Position numbers and translations under genes: made by a program
The notes under the pieces: generated by a model
Told to the model about the DNA's origin: nothing
Database searches by the model: none
What the model saw: the letters and a program-made list of their open reading frames with translations, nothing else
Assembly (NCBI RefSeq): GCF_005491425.1
Contig: NZ_CP028083.1
Location: forward strand, 1,326,001 to 1,390,000
Source: Lysinibacillus sp. SGAir0095
Lineage (GTDB): Bacteria > Bacillota > Bacilli > Bacillales_A > Planococcaceae
Reading direction: 5' to 3'
Length of the DNA stretch: 64,000 bases
Part shown: positions 1 to 9,361 of the stretch, in pieces
How the letters are laid out: every line of letters begins with the position of its first letter
Numbering within the stretch: position 1 is the first letter of the stretch

Positions 1-192
1 TTTAAGTAGTAAATCATTCAAAACTAAACAATCATTTACGAGGTTGCTGGTCAAGACATCAAATTTAAGTTCTCCCTCAAAACCCTTACTTAGATTAGAG
101 TAGTTTTGCTGTTCGAATTTAGATAACTGCATTCGTTGCGTTAGTGACCTTAAAATTAATAATTCATGTGGTTCGGTTCTAGACTTGTATAT
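1..192 (-). CDS. NERD-domain (nuclease-related) protein, 5' part only
   Basis: An uninterrupted 64-codon frame reads leftward off the window edge. Its product has the N-terminal pattern of Bacillus NERD-domain proteins: a basic start with KSRTEPHELLILRSL, then GFEGELKFDVL and LVLNDLLL. NERD proteins carry a nuclease-related fold; cellular roles are mostly uncharacterised. The frame has no ATG, GTG or TTG at its beginning. An in-frame TGA lies four codons before the likely first residue, and the Shine-Dalgarno-like GAGGA (minus strand, about 203-199) points at ATA (192-190) or CTG (195-193). An ATG at 132-130 would cut off the conserved N-terminus. It may use a rare start or be decaying. The family call rests on motif memory, not a search. 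Confidence 0.65.
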   Translation of the reverse strand, partial: MYKSRTEPHELLILRSLTQRMQLSKFEQQNYSNLSKGFEGELKFDVLTSNLVNDCLVLNDLLLK

Positions 193-220
193 CAGATTTC
201 CTCATCCTTTCGTAGTATTA

Positions 221-250
221 TTACTAACATTTTAACTTATGAGTTAGTAA
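221..250. promoter_or_regulatory. Dyad between the NERD gene and its probable -10 box
   Basis: TTACTAAC (221-228) and GTTAGTAA (243-250) are perfect 8-bp inverted arms separated by 14 bp. On the minus strand a TATAAT (262-257) lies just upstream, so the dyad would cover the start of transcription and 5' leader of the leftward gene. It could be an operator or an RNA hairpin. Confidence 0.4.
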
Positions 251-347
251 ATTTCTATTATAATTCTAAATAATCTAACTAGATGAGAGAATATATGAAT
301 TTAAACCATATTATTGAAGAATATGACACTGAATTAAAGTATTAGGT

Positions 348-892
348 GAATGAAGCACTTTTAGGATGAAGAATGAGCAAGAGAAGTACATCATAAACGG
401 AATGAAGCACTTTTGGGATGAGGAATGAGCAAGAGAAGTACATCATAAGTGGAATGAAGCACTTTTAGGATGAAGAATAAGCAAGAGAAGTACATCATAA
501 GGGGAATGAAGCACTTTTAGGATGAGGAATGAGCAAGAGAAGTACATCATAAGTGGGATGAAGCACTTTTAGAATGAGGAATGAACAAGAGAAGTACATC
601 ATAAACGGAATGAAGCACTTTTAGGATGAGGAATGAGCAAGAGAAGTACATCATAAACGGAATGAAGCACTTTTGGGATGAAGAATGAGCAAGAGAAGTA
701 CATCATAAGTGGAATGAAGCACTTTTAGGATGAAGAATAAGCAAGAGAAGTACATCATAAGTGGAATGAAGCACTTTTAGGATGAAGAATGAGCAAGAGA
801 AGTACATCATAAGGGGAATGAAGCACTTTTAGGATGAGGAATGAGCAAGAGAAGTACAACATAAGTGGAATGAAGCACTTTTTGAATGAAAA
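348..892. repeat. 52-bp tandem repeat array R1 (about 10.5 copies)
   Basis: Copies begin with GAATGAAGCAC at 348, 400, 452, 504, 556, 608, 660, 712, 764 and 816, with a degenerate last copy at 868. The period is exactly 52 bp. Copies differ by only a few substitutions, clustered in the short stretch after CATAA (ACG, GTG or GGG) and in the A/G-rich linker. Across each junction lies an imperfect dyad, AAGTACATCAT then 7 nt then ATGAAGCACTT (9 of 11 pairs). There are no unique spacers, so it is not CRISPR. ORFs through it are by-products of the repeat. Confidence 0.95.
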
Positions 893-1118
893 TAACAATG
901 TAATAACCAAGAAAACAACATGGACAGGTAGGTTAAGCCCTACTGAGATTAAGAACACTATGCCAAACCCTTATACAGTATCTCGTTTCCGGCTCTAAAG
1001 TTTCTGAGAAGCAAACAGCATTCCCTTCACCCCCACCAAATTCCTCCCTCCCGATCCTGACCACCAACCCCTCAATCTCCCGCCAATCCCATACTTTGTA
1101 AAAATTTCGCTTTTTTAT

Positions 1119-1147
1119 TTGTGCTTCATGCAACGACACCGTATAAT
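1119..1147 (+). promoter_or_regulatory. Candidate promoter of rnjB
   Basis: TTGTGC (1119-1124), a 17-bp spacer and a perfect TATAAT (1142-1147) precede the rnjB start by about 45 bp. The -35 box is only moderate. No other gene lies between the R1 array and rnjB, so the gene needs its own promoter here. Confidence 0.55.
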
Positions 1148-1191
1148 GAGTTATAAGTGGTTGCGTTCGGGATATTATAGGAGGAAATCAA

Positions 1192-2859
1192 GTGACTAAG
1201 ACTAAAAATGAAGTAATCCGAGTAATCCCTCTTGGTGGGGTTGGAGAAATCGGGAAATCGATGTATGTAATTGAAATCGATGACGAACTTTTCATTGTGG
1301 ACAGCGGCTTAATGTTCCCAGAAGATGAAATGCTTGGAATCGATATTGTCATTCCAGATATTACATACTTAGAAGAAAATAAAGAGCGTGTGAAAGGGAT
1401 CTTCCTAACACACGGACATGAAGATGCAATTGGTTCAATTGCATACGTATTACAGAAAATTAAAGCACCCGTATATGGTTCAAAACTGACGATTGCTTTA
1501 GCGAAAGAGCATTTAAAAGATTTGCCAGTTTCACAGCCTGTGAAATTTTTCGAAGTAACAAATAAAAGCCGTATGAACTTTAACTCGACATACGTAACAT
1601 TCTTCCATACGACACACAGTATTCCGGACTCATTAGGAATCGTGTTCCATACATCTGAAGGGGCAATCGTTCATACTGGCGAATTTAAATTCGATCAGTC
1701 AGCGAAGGGCAAATTTAGACCGGATATTGCGAAAATGGCGCAGTTGGGTGAAGAGGGCGTATTTATCTTGCTTTCTGAATCGACAGAAGCAGAGCGACCA
1801 GGTCATACGACTAGTGAAGTTGTGATTGAAGAAAAACTGACGAAATACTTCCATGCAGCACCTGCACGTATACTGGTTGCCGTGTATGCATCGAATTTTA
1901 TTCGCATTCAACAAGTATTCAATCATGCACAAGAATCAGGACGAAAAGTGGCTGTTGTTGGGAAAAGCCTAGAAAAAGTGATCGATATCGGTTTAAATCT
2001 TGGCTACTTAACAGTGGAGGAAAATACACTGATCCCTGTCAACACAATCCAAAAGCATCCGGATGAGAATTTGATTATCCTGGTGACAAGTAATCAAGGT
2101 GAACCACTTGAAGCGATCGATAAAATTGTTCGTAAACAGCATCGTGATATCCGCATTAAAGATACGGACACTGTGTTAATTACGTTTACCCCTTCACCGG
2201 GGATGGAAGTGCAAATGGGAACAGCGATGAACAATCTTGCCAAGGCAGGAGCGAACGTGCTGGCAGCGGATAAAAAAATTCATGTTTCAGGTCATGGTAG
2301 TCAAGAAGATCTAAAAATGATGCTGAATCTTATGAAGCCAAAATACTTTATCCCTATACAAGGCGAGTACAGAATGTTAATTGCCCATTCAAAGCTTGCA
2401 CAACAAGTGGGTATGAAAAAATCTCAAATCTTTATCGCCGACAAAGGGGATATCGTCGAATACAAAAATGGTAAAATGCGAATGAGTGGCCGTGTTCAAG
2501 CAGGCAATGTCTTAATTGACGGAATCGGTGTAGGGGACGTAGGAAACATCGTCTTGAGAGATCGTAAATTATTATCTCAAGATGGAATTTTCATCGTCGT
2601 CGTTACATTGAATCGTGGACAAAAAAGAATTGCATCTGGCCCAGAAATTTTATCGCGCGGATTTGTTTATGTGCGTGAGTCAGAGGAGTTAATCCTTGAA
2701 GCTACTGAACTTGCACGAACTGTTATTGAAAAGTATGTAAATAAAGATACATTTGAATGGACAAACATTAAACAAGAAATCCGTGATACACTAAATGCTT
2801 ATTTATTCCAAAAAACAAAGCGCCGCCCAATGATTATCCCAATAATTATGGAATACTAA
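1192..2859 (+). CDS. rnjB: Ribonuclease J2
   Basis: A 555-aa metallo-beta-lactamase/beta-CASP ribonuclease, full length for the RNase J family, acting in mRNA decay and rRNA maturation in complex with RNase J1. The beta-lactamase motif near residue 75 reads THGHEDAIG, where catalytically strong RNase J1 has HGHEDHIGG. Loss of that metal-binding histidine is typical of the weakly active J2 paralogue. The beta-CASP part and C-terminal domain (ending in RPMIIPIIMEY) are intact. The start is GTG behind AGGAGG. In B. subtilis rnjB also lies just before spoIIIE, with tepA between them; tepA is absent here. A terminator follows at 2931. Confidence 0.9.
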   Translation: MTKTKNEVIRVIPLGGVGEIGKSMYVIEIDDELFIVDSGLMFPEDEMLGIDIVIPDITYLEENKERVKGIFLTHGHEDAIGSIAYVLQKIKAPVYGSKLTIALAKEHLKDLPVSQPVKFFEVTNKSRMNFNSTYVTFFHTTHSIPDSLGIVFHTSEGAIVHTGEFKFDQSAKGKFRPDIAKMAQLGEEGVFILLSESTEAERPGHTTSEVVIEEKLTKYFHAAPARILVAVYASNFIRIQQVFNHAQESGRKVAVVGKSLEKVIDIGLNLGYLTVEENTLIPVNTIQKHPDENLIILVTSNQGEPLEAIDKIVRKQHRDIRIKDTDTVLITFTPSPGMEVQMGTAMNNLAKAGANVLAADKKIHVSGHGSQEDLKMMLNLMKPKYFIPIQGEYRMLIAHSKLAQQVGMKKSQIFIADKGDIVEYKNGKMRMSGRVQAGNVLIDGIGVGDVGNIVLRDRKLLSQDGIFIVVVTLNRGQKRIASGPEILSRGFVYVRESEELILEATELARTVIEKYVNKDTFEWTNIKQEIRDTLNAYLFQKTKRRPMIIPIIMEY

Positions 2860-2930
2860 GCGAAAGACTAAGGTGCGTTGTAGACAATAAAATAAGTTTT
2901 TCCTTATGAAAAGTGAGGAACTGTCACAAC

Positions 2931-2977
2931 AAAAAGGATTTTCTTAACCGTCACAGGTCGAGGAAATCCTTTTTGTC
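2931..2977 (+). terminator. Terminator between rnjB and spoIIIE
   Basis: AAAAAGGATTT (2931-2941) pairs with AAATCCTTTTT (2965-2975), extended inward by TTC/GAG pairing, and ends in a T run. It separates rnjB from spoIIIE and argues that the longer upstream extension of the spoIIIE frame is not translated. Confidence 0.8.
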
Positions 2978-3011
2978 TTCAAGAAGAAGTATAAGTAAAG
3001 AGGTGAATCGA

Positions 3012-5351
3012 ATGGCAGATAAAAAAACAAAAGCCAAAAAAGGACTACATCCATTAGCATATGAAATTATTGGGTTATTATTAATTGGTTTTGCCATAAT
3101 CATCTTTTTTGAATATGGGGTAGTCGGAAGAACAATCCAAACCGTTTCTATGTTTTTATTTGGCAACCTGCATGTTGTTGTACCGTTCTTTTCGGTACTG
3201 ATTGCCGTACTATTAATGATTAACAGAGAAGGAATTGGCTTTACAGACCGCATAGTCCAAGGCTCGCTTTTAATTGTCTGTAGTTTAGCGATTTTTAGCC
3301 ATAGTGTGCTTTTTGAAGAATTGTATAATAGCAACAAATTACTATCAGACTCCGTCATCCGTGAAACTTGGCGATTATTAATTGACATGGAAGGGATCGA
3401 AGCCCGTAGCAGTGCTATAGGTGGGGGAATGGTAGGGGCATTGCTTTTTAGTATGTTCCATATTCTATTTGACTCGGCCGGAGCGAAAATTGCGGCATGG
3501 TTCTTATTCTTTATCGGCCTGATTTTAATCACTGGAAAAGCGCTTGTGCCGATATTGGTTGAAAATGCACCCAAATGGAAAAAGAAATTTCCGCGCAGAA
3601 AACGAAGAGCAAAGCCCGTTGTCAAGGATGAGAAAAAGCCAAGACGCTCTCGAACAAAAGATGAACCGGTTTCCGATGAAATTGCGGCAACATCTGCTGA
3701 GCCTGCTCGTGGGAAGAAAAAACGAAAACCCAAACCAGAACCTGTTGTGGAAGAGTTCATAGAGGATGAGGAGGACGATTTCGATGAAGAACCAATCATT
3801 TCGGCCTTCACCCAACATATTCAGCCTGCTCCAGCACAAATTACGATAAAAGAAGAAGAGCCGGTTGTTGAAGATAAAACAAATATCGATGAAGTCATTC
3901 AAAGAGCGGTAGAAACCAATGTTGAAAATGTTGATTATCGACTACCTTCCATGGATTTGTTACTATTGCCTCCAGCTTATGACCAAAGTGGCGAATATTC
4001 CGTCATTCAAGCTAACGCGAAAAAGCTGGAACAAACCTTCTTGAGCTTTGGTGTAAAAGCAAAAGTAACACAAGTTCACCTTGGTCCAGCGGTAACAAAA
4101 TATGAGGTTATGCCGGATGTCGGAGTGAAAGTAAGTAAGATTGTAAGCTTGCAAGATGACTTAGCCCTAGCGCTTGCTGCAAAGGATATCCGTATGGAGG
4201 CACCGATTCCAGGGAAATCTGCTATTGGGATTGAAGTGCCCAATAGTGAAATTGCGATGGTTACATTGCGTGAGGTGCTTGAAGCCAAAGAGAATAATAA
4301 ACCAGATTCCAAGCTGTTAATTGGATTTGGCCGTGATATTACTGGACAAGCAATCCTTGCTGAATTAAACAAAATGCCTCACTTACTAGTGGCAGGTTCT
4401 ACTGGTAGTGGTAAATCGGTCTGTATCAACGGGATTATTGTTTCGATTTTGATGCGTGCAGCGCCACATGAAGTAAAGATGATGTTAATTGACCCGAAAA
4501 TGGTTGAGTTAAATGTCTATAATGGGATTCCACATCTGCTGGCACCGGTTGTAACGGATGCACGAAAAGCATCACAAGCATTACAAAAAGTCGTTTCTGA
4601 AATGGAAAGACGTTATGATTTATTCTCGCATACAGGTACAAGAAATATTAAAGGCTATAACGATTATATTGAAAAACACAACAGAGAAACCGAAGAAAAA
4701 CAACCAAAATTACCCTATATTGTGGTAATTATCGATGAGTTAGCTGACTTAATGATGGTAGCGTCGCATGATGTTGAGGATTCGATTACTCGACTGGCAC
4801 AAATGGCTCGTGCTGCCGGAATTCATCTAATTATCGCGACACAGCGTCCTTCAGTGGATGTCATTACAGGTGTCATTAAAGCGAATATTCCTTCAAGAAT
4901 CGCTTTTGCTGTATCATCTGCTATTGATTCGCGCACAATACTTGATATGGGCGGTGCTGAACGGTTACTTGGAAGAGGAGATATGCTATTCCTTCCAGCT
5001 GGTTCTTCTAAACCAATACGTGTTCAGGGGTCATTCTTATCAGACGAAGAGGTTGAAGAAGTAGTGGACTTTGTTATAGAACAACAAAAGGCACAGTATG
5101 ACGAAACGATGATTCCAACGGATGAACCGGAAAAATCATTTGAGGAAGAAACGGACGATTTATATGATGATGCTGTTCAGCTAGTTGTTGAAATGCAGAC
5201 GGCTTCGGTCTCTATGCTGCAAAGACGCTTTAGAATTGGCTATTCCAGAGCTGCTCGTATTGTAGATCAGATGGAAGTTCGAGGTGTAGTCGGTCCACCG
5301 GATGGAAGTCGTCCTAGACAAGTTTTATATGATAAAGCCAATGTAGAATAA
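3012..5351 (+). CDS. spoIIIE: DNA translocase SpoIIIE/FtsK
   Basis: A 779-aa septal DNA pump. The N-terminus has about four membrane segments (roughly residues 20-180), followed by a highly charged KR- and E-rich linker (about 190-300), the motor domain with Walker [10 protein letters not shown] (about 463) and Walker [13 protein letters not shown], and a C-terminal gamma winged helix ([19 protein letters not shown]) that reads orienting DNA sequences. It moves the chromosome through the division or sporulation septum. The frame is open back to 2913, but AAAGAGGTG at 2998-3006 fits ATG 3012 and the terminator upstream excludes the longer form. Confidence 0.93.
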   Translation: MADKKTKAKKGLHPLAYEIIGLLLIGFAIIIFFEYGVVGRTIQTVSMFLFGNLHVVVPFFSVLIAVLLMINREGIGFTDRIVQGSLLIVCSLAIFSHSVLFEELYNSNKLLSDSVIRETWRLLIDMEGIEARSSAIGGGMVGALLFSMFHILFDSAGAKIAAWFLFFIGLILITGKALVPILVENAPKWKKKFPRRKRRAKPVVKDEKKPRRSRTKDEPVSDEIAATSAEPARGKKKRKPKPEPVVEEFIEDEEDDFDEEPIISAFTQHIQPAPAQITIKEEEPVVEDKTNIDEVIQRAVETNVENVDYRLPSMDLLLLPPAYDQSGEYSVIQANAKKLEQTFLSFGVKAKVTQVHLGPAVTKYEVMPDVGVKVSKIVSLQDDLALALAAKDIRMEAPIPGKSAIGIEVPNSEIAMVTLREVLEAKENNKPDSKLLIGFGRDITGQAILAELNKMPHLLVAGSTGSGKSVCINGIIVSILMRAAPHEVKMMLIDPKMVELNVYNGIPHLLAPVVTDARKASQALQKVVSEMERRYDLFSHTGTRNIKGYNDYIEKHNRETEEKQPKLPYIVVIIDELADLMMVASHDVEDSITRLAQMARAAGIHLIIATQRPSVDVITGVIKANIPSRIAFAVSSAIDSRTILDMGGAERLLGRGDMLFLPAGSSKPIRVQGSFLSDEEVEEVVDFVIEQQKAQYDETMIPTDEPEKSFEEETDDLYDDAVQLVVEMQTASVSMLQRRFRIGYSRAARIVDQMEVRGVVGPPDGSRPRQVLYDKANVE

Positions 5352-5513
5352 TGGTTAATGCTGTAAATTACATGGTGTTGTTATAAATTTTATGCCTATT
5401 ACACAACAGATTTTTTTTTTTACTATTTTCATTATTCGAGAAAAATGGTATATTATGAATCGATTAGTAGGAATGTTCAACATCAGATGTCTGATCTTGT
5501 GTGTATGGTGGTG

Positions 5514-6248
5514 ATGAAATTGTCTATAAAAACAGATCATCGTCATTTATATCTCCAAGTGATTGATCGATTAAAGGCGGATATTGAAAAGGGAATCTAT
5601 CGTGAAAACGAAAAATTGCCATCAGAATTCGAACTATCGAAAAAGCTTGGAATAAGTCGAGCAACTCTTCGTGAAGCGCTTCGGCTATTGGAAGAGGAAA
5701 ATATTATCGTCAGACGTCATGGTGTAGGGACATTTGTTAATCCAAAGCCTGTATTTACATCAGGTATTGAACAATTATCAAGTATCTCCTCCATGATCGA
5801 AAATGCTGGAATGACACCAGGTACTCGTCTTTTAGATGTAACCGAAAGTAATCCAACAGATGATGATGTCACACGCTTCCAATGTGACAAGGATGACCAA
5901 GTATTAACAATTGAACGTGTTAGAACTGCTGATGGAGAGCCAGTTGTTTATTGTCTAGACAAAGTACTAGCTAAACATCTTCCAGCTGATTATGTTCAAA
6001 ACAGGAAAGTATCCATTTTCTCGTCGCTTGAACAAGCGGGTGATATCCATGTTGCTTATGCAGTCACTTACATAGATCCAGTAGGCTATCATGAACAAGT
6101 ATCACCAATCTTGAATTGCGGTCGAGAAACAGCATTGCTCGTGTTAAAGCAACTTCATTATGATGATAATGATCGAGTTGTTCTTTATTCTAAGAACTAC
6201 TTCAGAGCTGATAAATTCAGCTTCCATGTAATTCGAAAACGGGTGTAG
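5514..6248 (+). CDS. ymfC: GntR-family transcriptional regulator (YmfC-like)
   Basis: About 244 aa. The N-terminal winged helix-turn-helix ([15 protein letters not shown], then [36 protein letters not shown]) is classic GntR. The rest is a UTRA ligand-binding domain (HutC subfamily). GGTGGTG just upstream serves ATG 5514 or TTG 5520; the frame extends to 5445 without a ribosome site. It lies directly before the BMP importer genes and may regulate them, which is inference. In B. subtilis the orthologue also follows spoIIIE. Confidence 0.85.
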   Translation: MKLSIKTDHRHLYLQVIDRLKADIEKGIYRENEKLPSEFELSKKLGISRATLREALRLLEEENIIVRRHGVGTFVNPKPVFTSGIEQLSSISSMIENAGMTPGTRLLDVTESNPTDDDVTRFQCDKDDQVLTIERVRTADGEPVVYCLDKVLAKHLPADYVQNRKVSIFSSLEQAGDIHVAYAVTYIDPVGYHEQVSPILNCGRETALLVLKQLHYDDNDRVVLYSKNYFRADKFSFHVIRKRV

Positions 6249-6302
6249 AACATTTCTGAAGAAAGATTCCTGCTAATTACAAATCTTTGGGGGGTAACAC
6301 AG

Positions 6303-7388
6303 ATGAAAAAACGTAAATTTGGTTTAGCTCTTGCTTCAATCTTTGCGGCTGGATCAATCCTTGCTGCTTGTGGCGGAGGCGAAGAGAAAGAAGACGCAAA
6401 AACTTCGGATTCTGGTAACACTACGGAAGAAACTTCTAATTTCTCAGTAGCTATGGTAACTGATACAGGTGGGGTTGATGACAAATCATTCAACCAATCT
6501 ACTTGGGAAGGTATCAAAGCTTTTGGTGAAGAAAACGGTCTTAAACAAGGTGATGGTGGGTTTGACTACCTACAATCAGCAGCAGAATCTGATTATGTAA
6601 CTAACTTAAATAGCTTAATTCGTCGTGATTTCGACTTAGTATTCGCAGTAGGTTTTGCATTACACAATGCTGTAGCAGAAATTGCTGACCAACAACCGGA
6701 AGCAAAAATTGCTATTATCGATGAAGTAGTAGCTGACAAAGAAAACGTAGCTTCAATTATGTTCCGTGCTAACGAAGCATCTTACCTTGCTGGTGTAGCA
6801 GCAGCCCTAGAAACGAAATCTGGTAAAATCGGTTTCATCGGTGGTATGACTGGTGAAATTATCGGTGGATTCCAAGCTGGTTTCGAAGCTGGTGTAGCAG
6901 CAGTTAACCCTGATATCGTAGTTGACGTAGAATATGCAGAAAGTTTCACTGATGCTGCAAAAGGTCAACAAATTGCAAAAAGAATGTATGATTCTGGTGT
7001 AGACATTATCTTCCACGCAGCTGGTGGTGTAGGTAACGGTTTATTCACAGAAGCGAAAGAACGTAAACAAAAAGATCCAAATGCTAACGTATGGGCAATC
7101 GGTGTTGACCGTGACCAATATGATGAAGGACAGGTTGATGCTGAAACAAACATCATGTTAACTTCTGTATTAAAACGTGTTGACGTTGCAGCTCAAGAAG
7201 TTGCTAAACTTGCTATGGAAGATAAATTCCCAGGCGGAGAAACAATCACTTACGGTTTATCTGACGGTGGTGTTGACTTAGCTGATGCTCGTGGTGCTAT
7301 TTCTGAAGAGACTTTAGCAAAAGTTGAAGAATATAAACAACAAATCATCGATGGTGAAGTAACAGTTCCAGAACAACCAGAAAAATAA
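6303..7388 (+). CDS. nupN: BMP-family nucleoside-binding lipoprotein of an ABC importer
   Basis: A 361-aa extracytoplasmic substrate-binding protein. A lipoprotein signal ends in the lipobox LAAC with the lipidated Cys at residue 23, followed by a G/E/D/S/T linker and a BMP/Med fold (VAMVTDTGGVDDKSFNQSTW, a hallmark of the family). Relatives bind purine nucleosides (PnrA, BmpA, NupN). A strong GGGGGG ribosome site precedes ATG 6303. A strong terminator follows, then 430 bp before the transporter subunits, so the binding protein is probably made in excess from its own transcript. Exact ligand unproven. Confidence 0.88.
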   Translation: MKKRKFGLALASIFAAGSILAACGGGEEKEDAKTSDSGNTTEETSNFSVAMVTDTGGVDDKSFNQSTWEGIKAFGEENGLKQGDGGFDYLQSAAESDYVTNLNSLIRRDFDLVFAVGFALHNAVAEIADQQPEAKIAIIDEVVADKENVASIMFRANEASYLAGVAAALETKSGKIGFIGGMTGEIIGGFQAGFEAGVAAVNPDIVVDVEYAESFTDAAKGQQIAKRMYDSGVDIIFHAAGGVGNGLFTEAKERKQKDPNANVWAIGVDRDQYDEGQVDAETNIMLTSVLKRVDVAAQEVAKLAMEDKFPGGETITYGLSDGGVDLADARGAISEETLAKVEEYKQQIIDGEVTVPEQPEK

Positions 7389-7402
7389 TCATCAAGATTG
7401 AT

Positions 7403-7436
7403 CATGAAGGCTAGCTTTGCTAGTCTTCATGTTTTG
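7403..7436 (+). terminator. Terminator after nupN
   Basis: CATGAAGGCTAGC (7403-7415) pairs with GCTAGTCTTCATG (7419-7431), with one G-T pair, followed by TTTTG. It uncouples the lipoprotein gene from the ATPase/permease genes. Confidence 0.85.
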
Positions 7437-7819
7437 TAATCTACAAATCGTGTAAATTTTCAGGAAACTCAAAATTGGTTTAAAAGTCGAATTTAGAACA
7501 GTACGGAAAACAAGTTTAGTCAGTAAGGTGATTGTATTTTTAATTTTCAGAATAAAGAAATTTGTGAAAGCGTTTTTTATGGAAAGCCTTGTCAGTACTG
7601 AATTAATAGATGAAAGGTTTGAATTTAGCAAAATTTACATAGAATCACCATCTTAAATTAAAACCTTTCTTGTGTTAATTTATATAAAACACTAGTAATC
7701 TATTTTCATACTGGTAACCAATCGTGAGTACGGAAATCAGAATGAAAGTACCTCAGATTTTGCTTAACTAACGAAATCTGTTTCCCAAATAATAAAAAGT
7801 GTCCAAGGGAGTGAACACA
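7432..7819. other. Non-coding gap in the importer locus
   Basis: About 390 bp, AT-rich, with no supportable gene on either strand. It must hold the promoter for the ATPase gene (an AT-rich stretch around 7670-7710 is the likely place), but no clean -35/-10 pair stands out. No purine-riboswitch core was recognised. Confidence 0.5.
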
Positions 7820-9361
7820 TTGGAATATGTAATTGAAATGCTTGGAATCCGTAAGCAATTTGGGGATTTTGTAGCCAATGATAACATCACCCTTCAACTT
7901 AAAAAAGGCGAGATTCATGCACTTCTTGGTGAGAATGGTGCAGGGAAATCTACGTTGATGAATGTACTCTTCGGGTTATACCAACCTGAAGCCGGAACAA
8001 TACGCGTTCGAGGGAAGGAAGTAAAAATTACTGACCCGAATGTTGCCAATAAGCTAGGTATTGGGATGGTCCATCAACACTTTATGTTAGTTGAAAATTT
8101 CACGGTGACGGAAAACATCATTCTTGGTAGTGAACCTACGAAGATGGGGTCCATCAACATTAAAGATGCAGCAAAGAAAGTACAAGAACTTTCTGAAAAG
8201 TATAGCTTAAATGTTGATCCATACGCGAAAATTGAAGATATTTCAGTTGGGATGCAACAACGTGTAGAAATTTTGAAAACGCTCTATCGTGGAGCAGACA
8301 TGATTATCTTCGATGAACCAACAGCTTCATTAACACCACAAGAAATAACAGAACTTATGCAAATTATGAAACGCCTGATCGAAGAAGGGAAGTCAATCAT
8401 CTTAATTACGCATAAGTTAAAAGAAATTATGGAAGTATCTGACCGAGTAACTGTCATCCGCAAAGGTCAAGGAATTGGCACTGTTACAACTGCAGAAACG
8501 AATCCAACAGAACTTGCTGAGCTAATGGTAGGTCGTCAAGTTGTGTTTAAAACTGAAAAAATTGCTCCTAATCCAAAAGAAGTAGTTCTACAGGTCGATT
8601 CACTGACAGTTGCAGATAACCGTGGGATTGACAAGGTAAAAAATTTAAACCTAACAGTTCGTGCAGGTGAAATCGTAGGGATTGCCGGTATCGATGGAAA
8701 TGGTCAATCAGAGCTAATCGAAGCGATTACTGGACTTCGTAAAGTGAAAAACGGAAATATCAAGTTAAACGGTAAAGACATCACTGGCTTAAAACCAAGA
8801 AAAATTACGGAATCTGGCGTAGGACATATTCCTCAGGACCGTCATAAGCATGGACTAGTGTTAGATTTCCCGATTGGTCACAATATCTCATTACAAACGT
8901 ACTATAAACAGCCAATTTCGAAAAATGGCGTTATTGATTATAAGAAAGTGAATGAGTTTGCCCGTACGATTATTGAGCAATATGATGTTCGTTCAGGTGA
9001 AGGGGAAATGTCGATGGCCCGCTCACTTTCGGGTGGTAACCAACAAAAAGCCATTATCGGTCGTGAAGTAGAACGTAATCCAGATTTACTAATTGCAGCT
9101 CTACCAACTCGAGGTCTTGATGTTGGAGCGATTGAGTTTATTCATAGACGCTTAATCGAACAACGTGATAAAGGAAAAGCCGTTTTATTAATTTCATTCG
9201 AACTAGATGAAGTAATGAACGTTTCCGATCAAATTGCCGTAATTTATGATGGTTATATTATTGACACAGTAAGTCCAGAAGAAACGAATGAGCAAGAACT
9301 AGGACTATTGATGGCAGGACAATCGTTACAAGACAACAATAAGGTAGGTGGCTCTCAATGA
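7820..9361 (+). CDS. nupO: Nucleoside ABC importer, duplicated ATPase subunit
   Basis: About 513 aa with two fused nucleotide-binding domains, as in RbsA-type and NupO ATPases. The first has Walker A GENGAGKST, signature ISVGMQQRVEILK and Walker B MIIFDEPTASL. The second has a degenerate P-loop (GIDGNGQSE) and signature LSGGNQQKAIIGREV, so only one site may be fully active. AAGGGAGTG (7806-7814) decides for TTG 7820 over the upstream GTG. The stop overlaps the next start (ATGA). It energises uptake by the NupP/NupQ permeases with the NupN lipoprotein. Confidence 0.9.
   Translation: MEYVIEMLGIRKQFGDFVANDNITLQLKKGEIHALLGENGAGKSTLMNVLFGLYQPEAGTIRVRGKEVKITDPNVANKLGIGMVHQHFMLVENFTVTENIILGSEPTKMGSINIKDAAKKVQELSEKYSLNVDPYAKIEDISVGMQQRVEILKTLYRGADMIIFDEPTASLTPQEITELMQIMKRLIEEGKSIILITHKLKEIMEVSDRVTVIRKGQGIGTVTTAETNPTELAELMVGRQVVFKTEKIAPNPKEVVLQVDSLTVADNRGIDKVKNLNLTVRAGEIVGIAGIDGNGQSELIEAITGLRKVKNGNIKLNGKDITGLKPRKITESGVGHIPQDRHKHGLVLDFPIGHNISLQTYYKQPISKNGVIDYKKVNEFARTIIEQYDVRSGEGEMSMARSLSGGNQQKAIIGREVERNPDLLIAALPTRGLDVGAIEFIHRRLIEQRDKGKAVLLISFELDEVMNVSDQIAVIYDGYIIDTVSPEETNEQELGLLMAGQSLQDNNKVGGSQ

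Noticed and set aside
348-892. R1 array as CRISPR
   Set aside because: Units are contiguous and conserved over the whole 52 bp; there are no unique spacers and no cas genes. The same holds for R2.
755-1139. Short minus-strand frames between the R1 array and rnjB
   Set aside because: No ribosome sites, composition unlike coding sequence, and one lies partly in the repeat.
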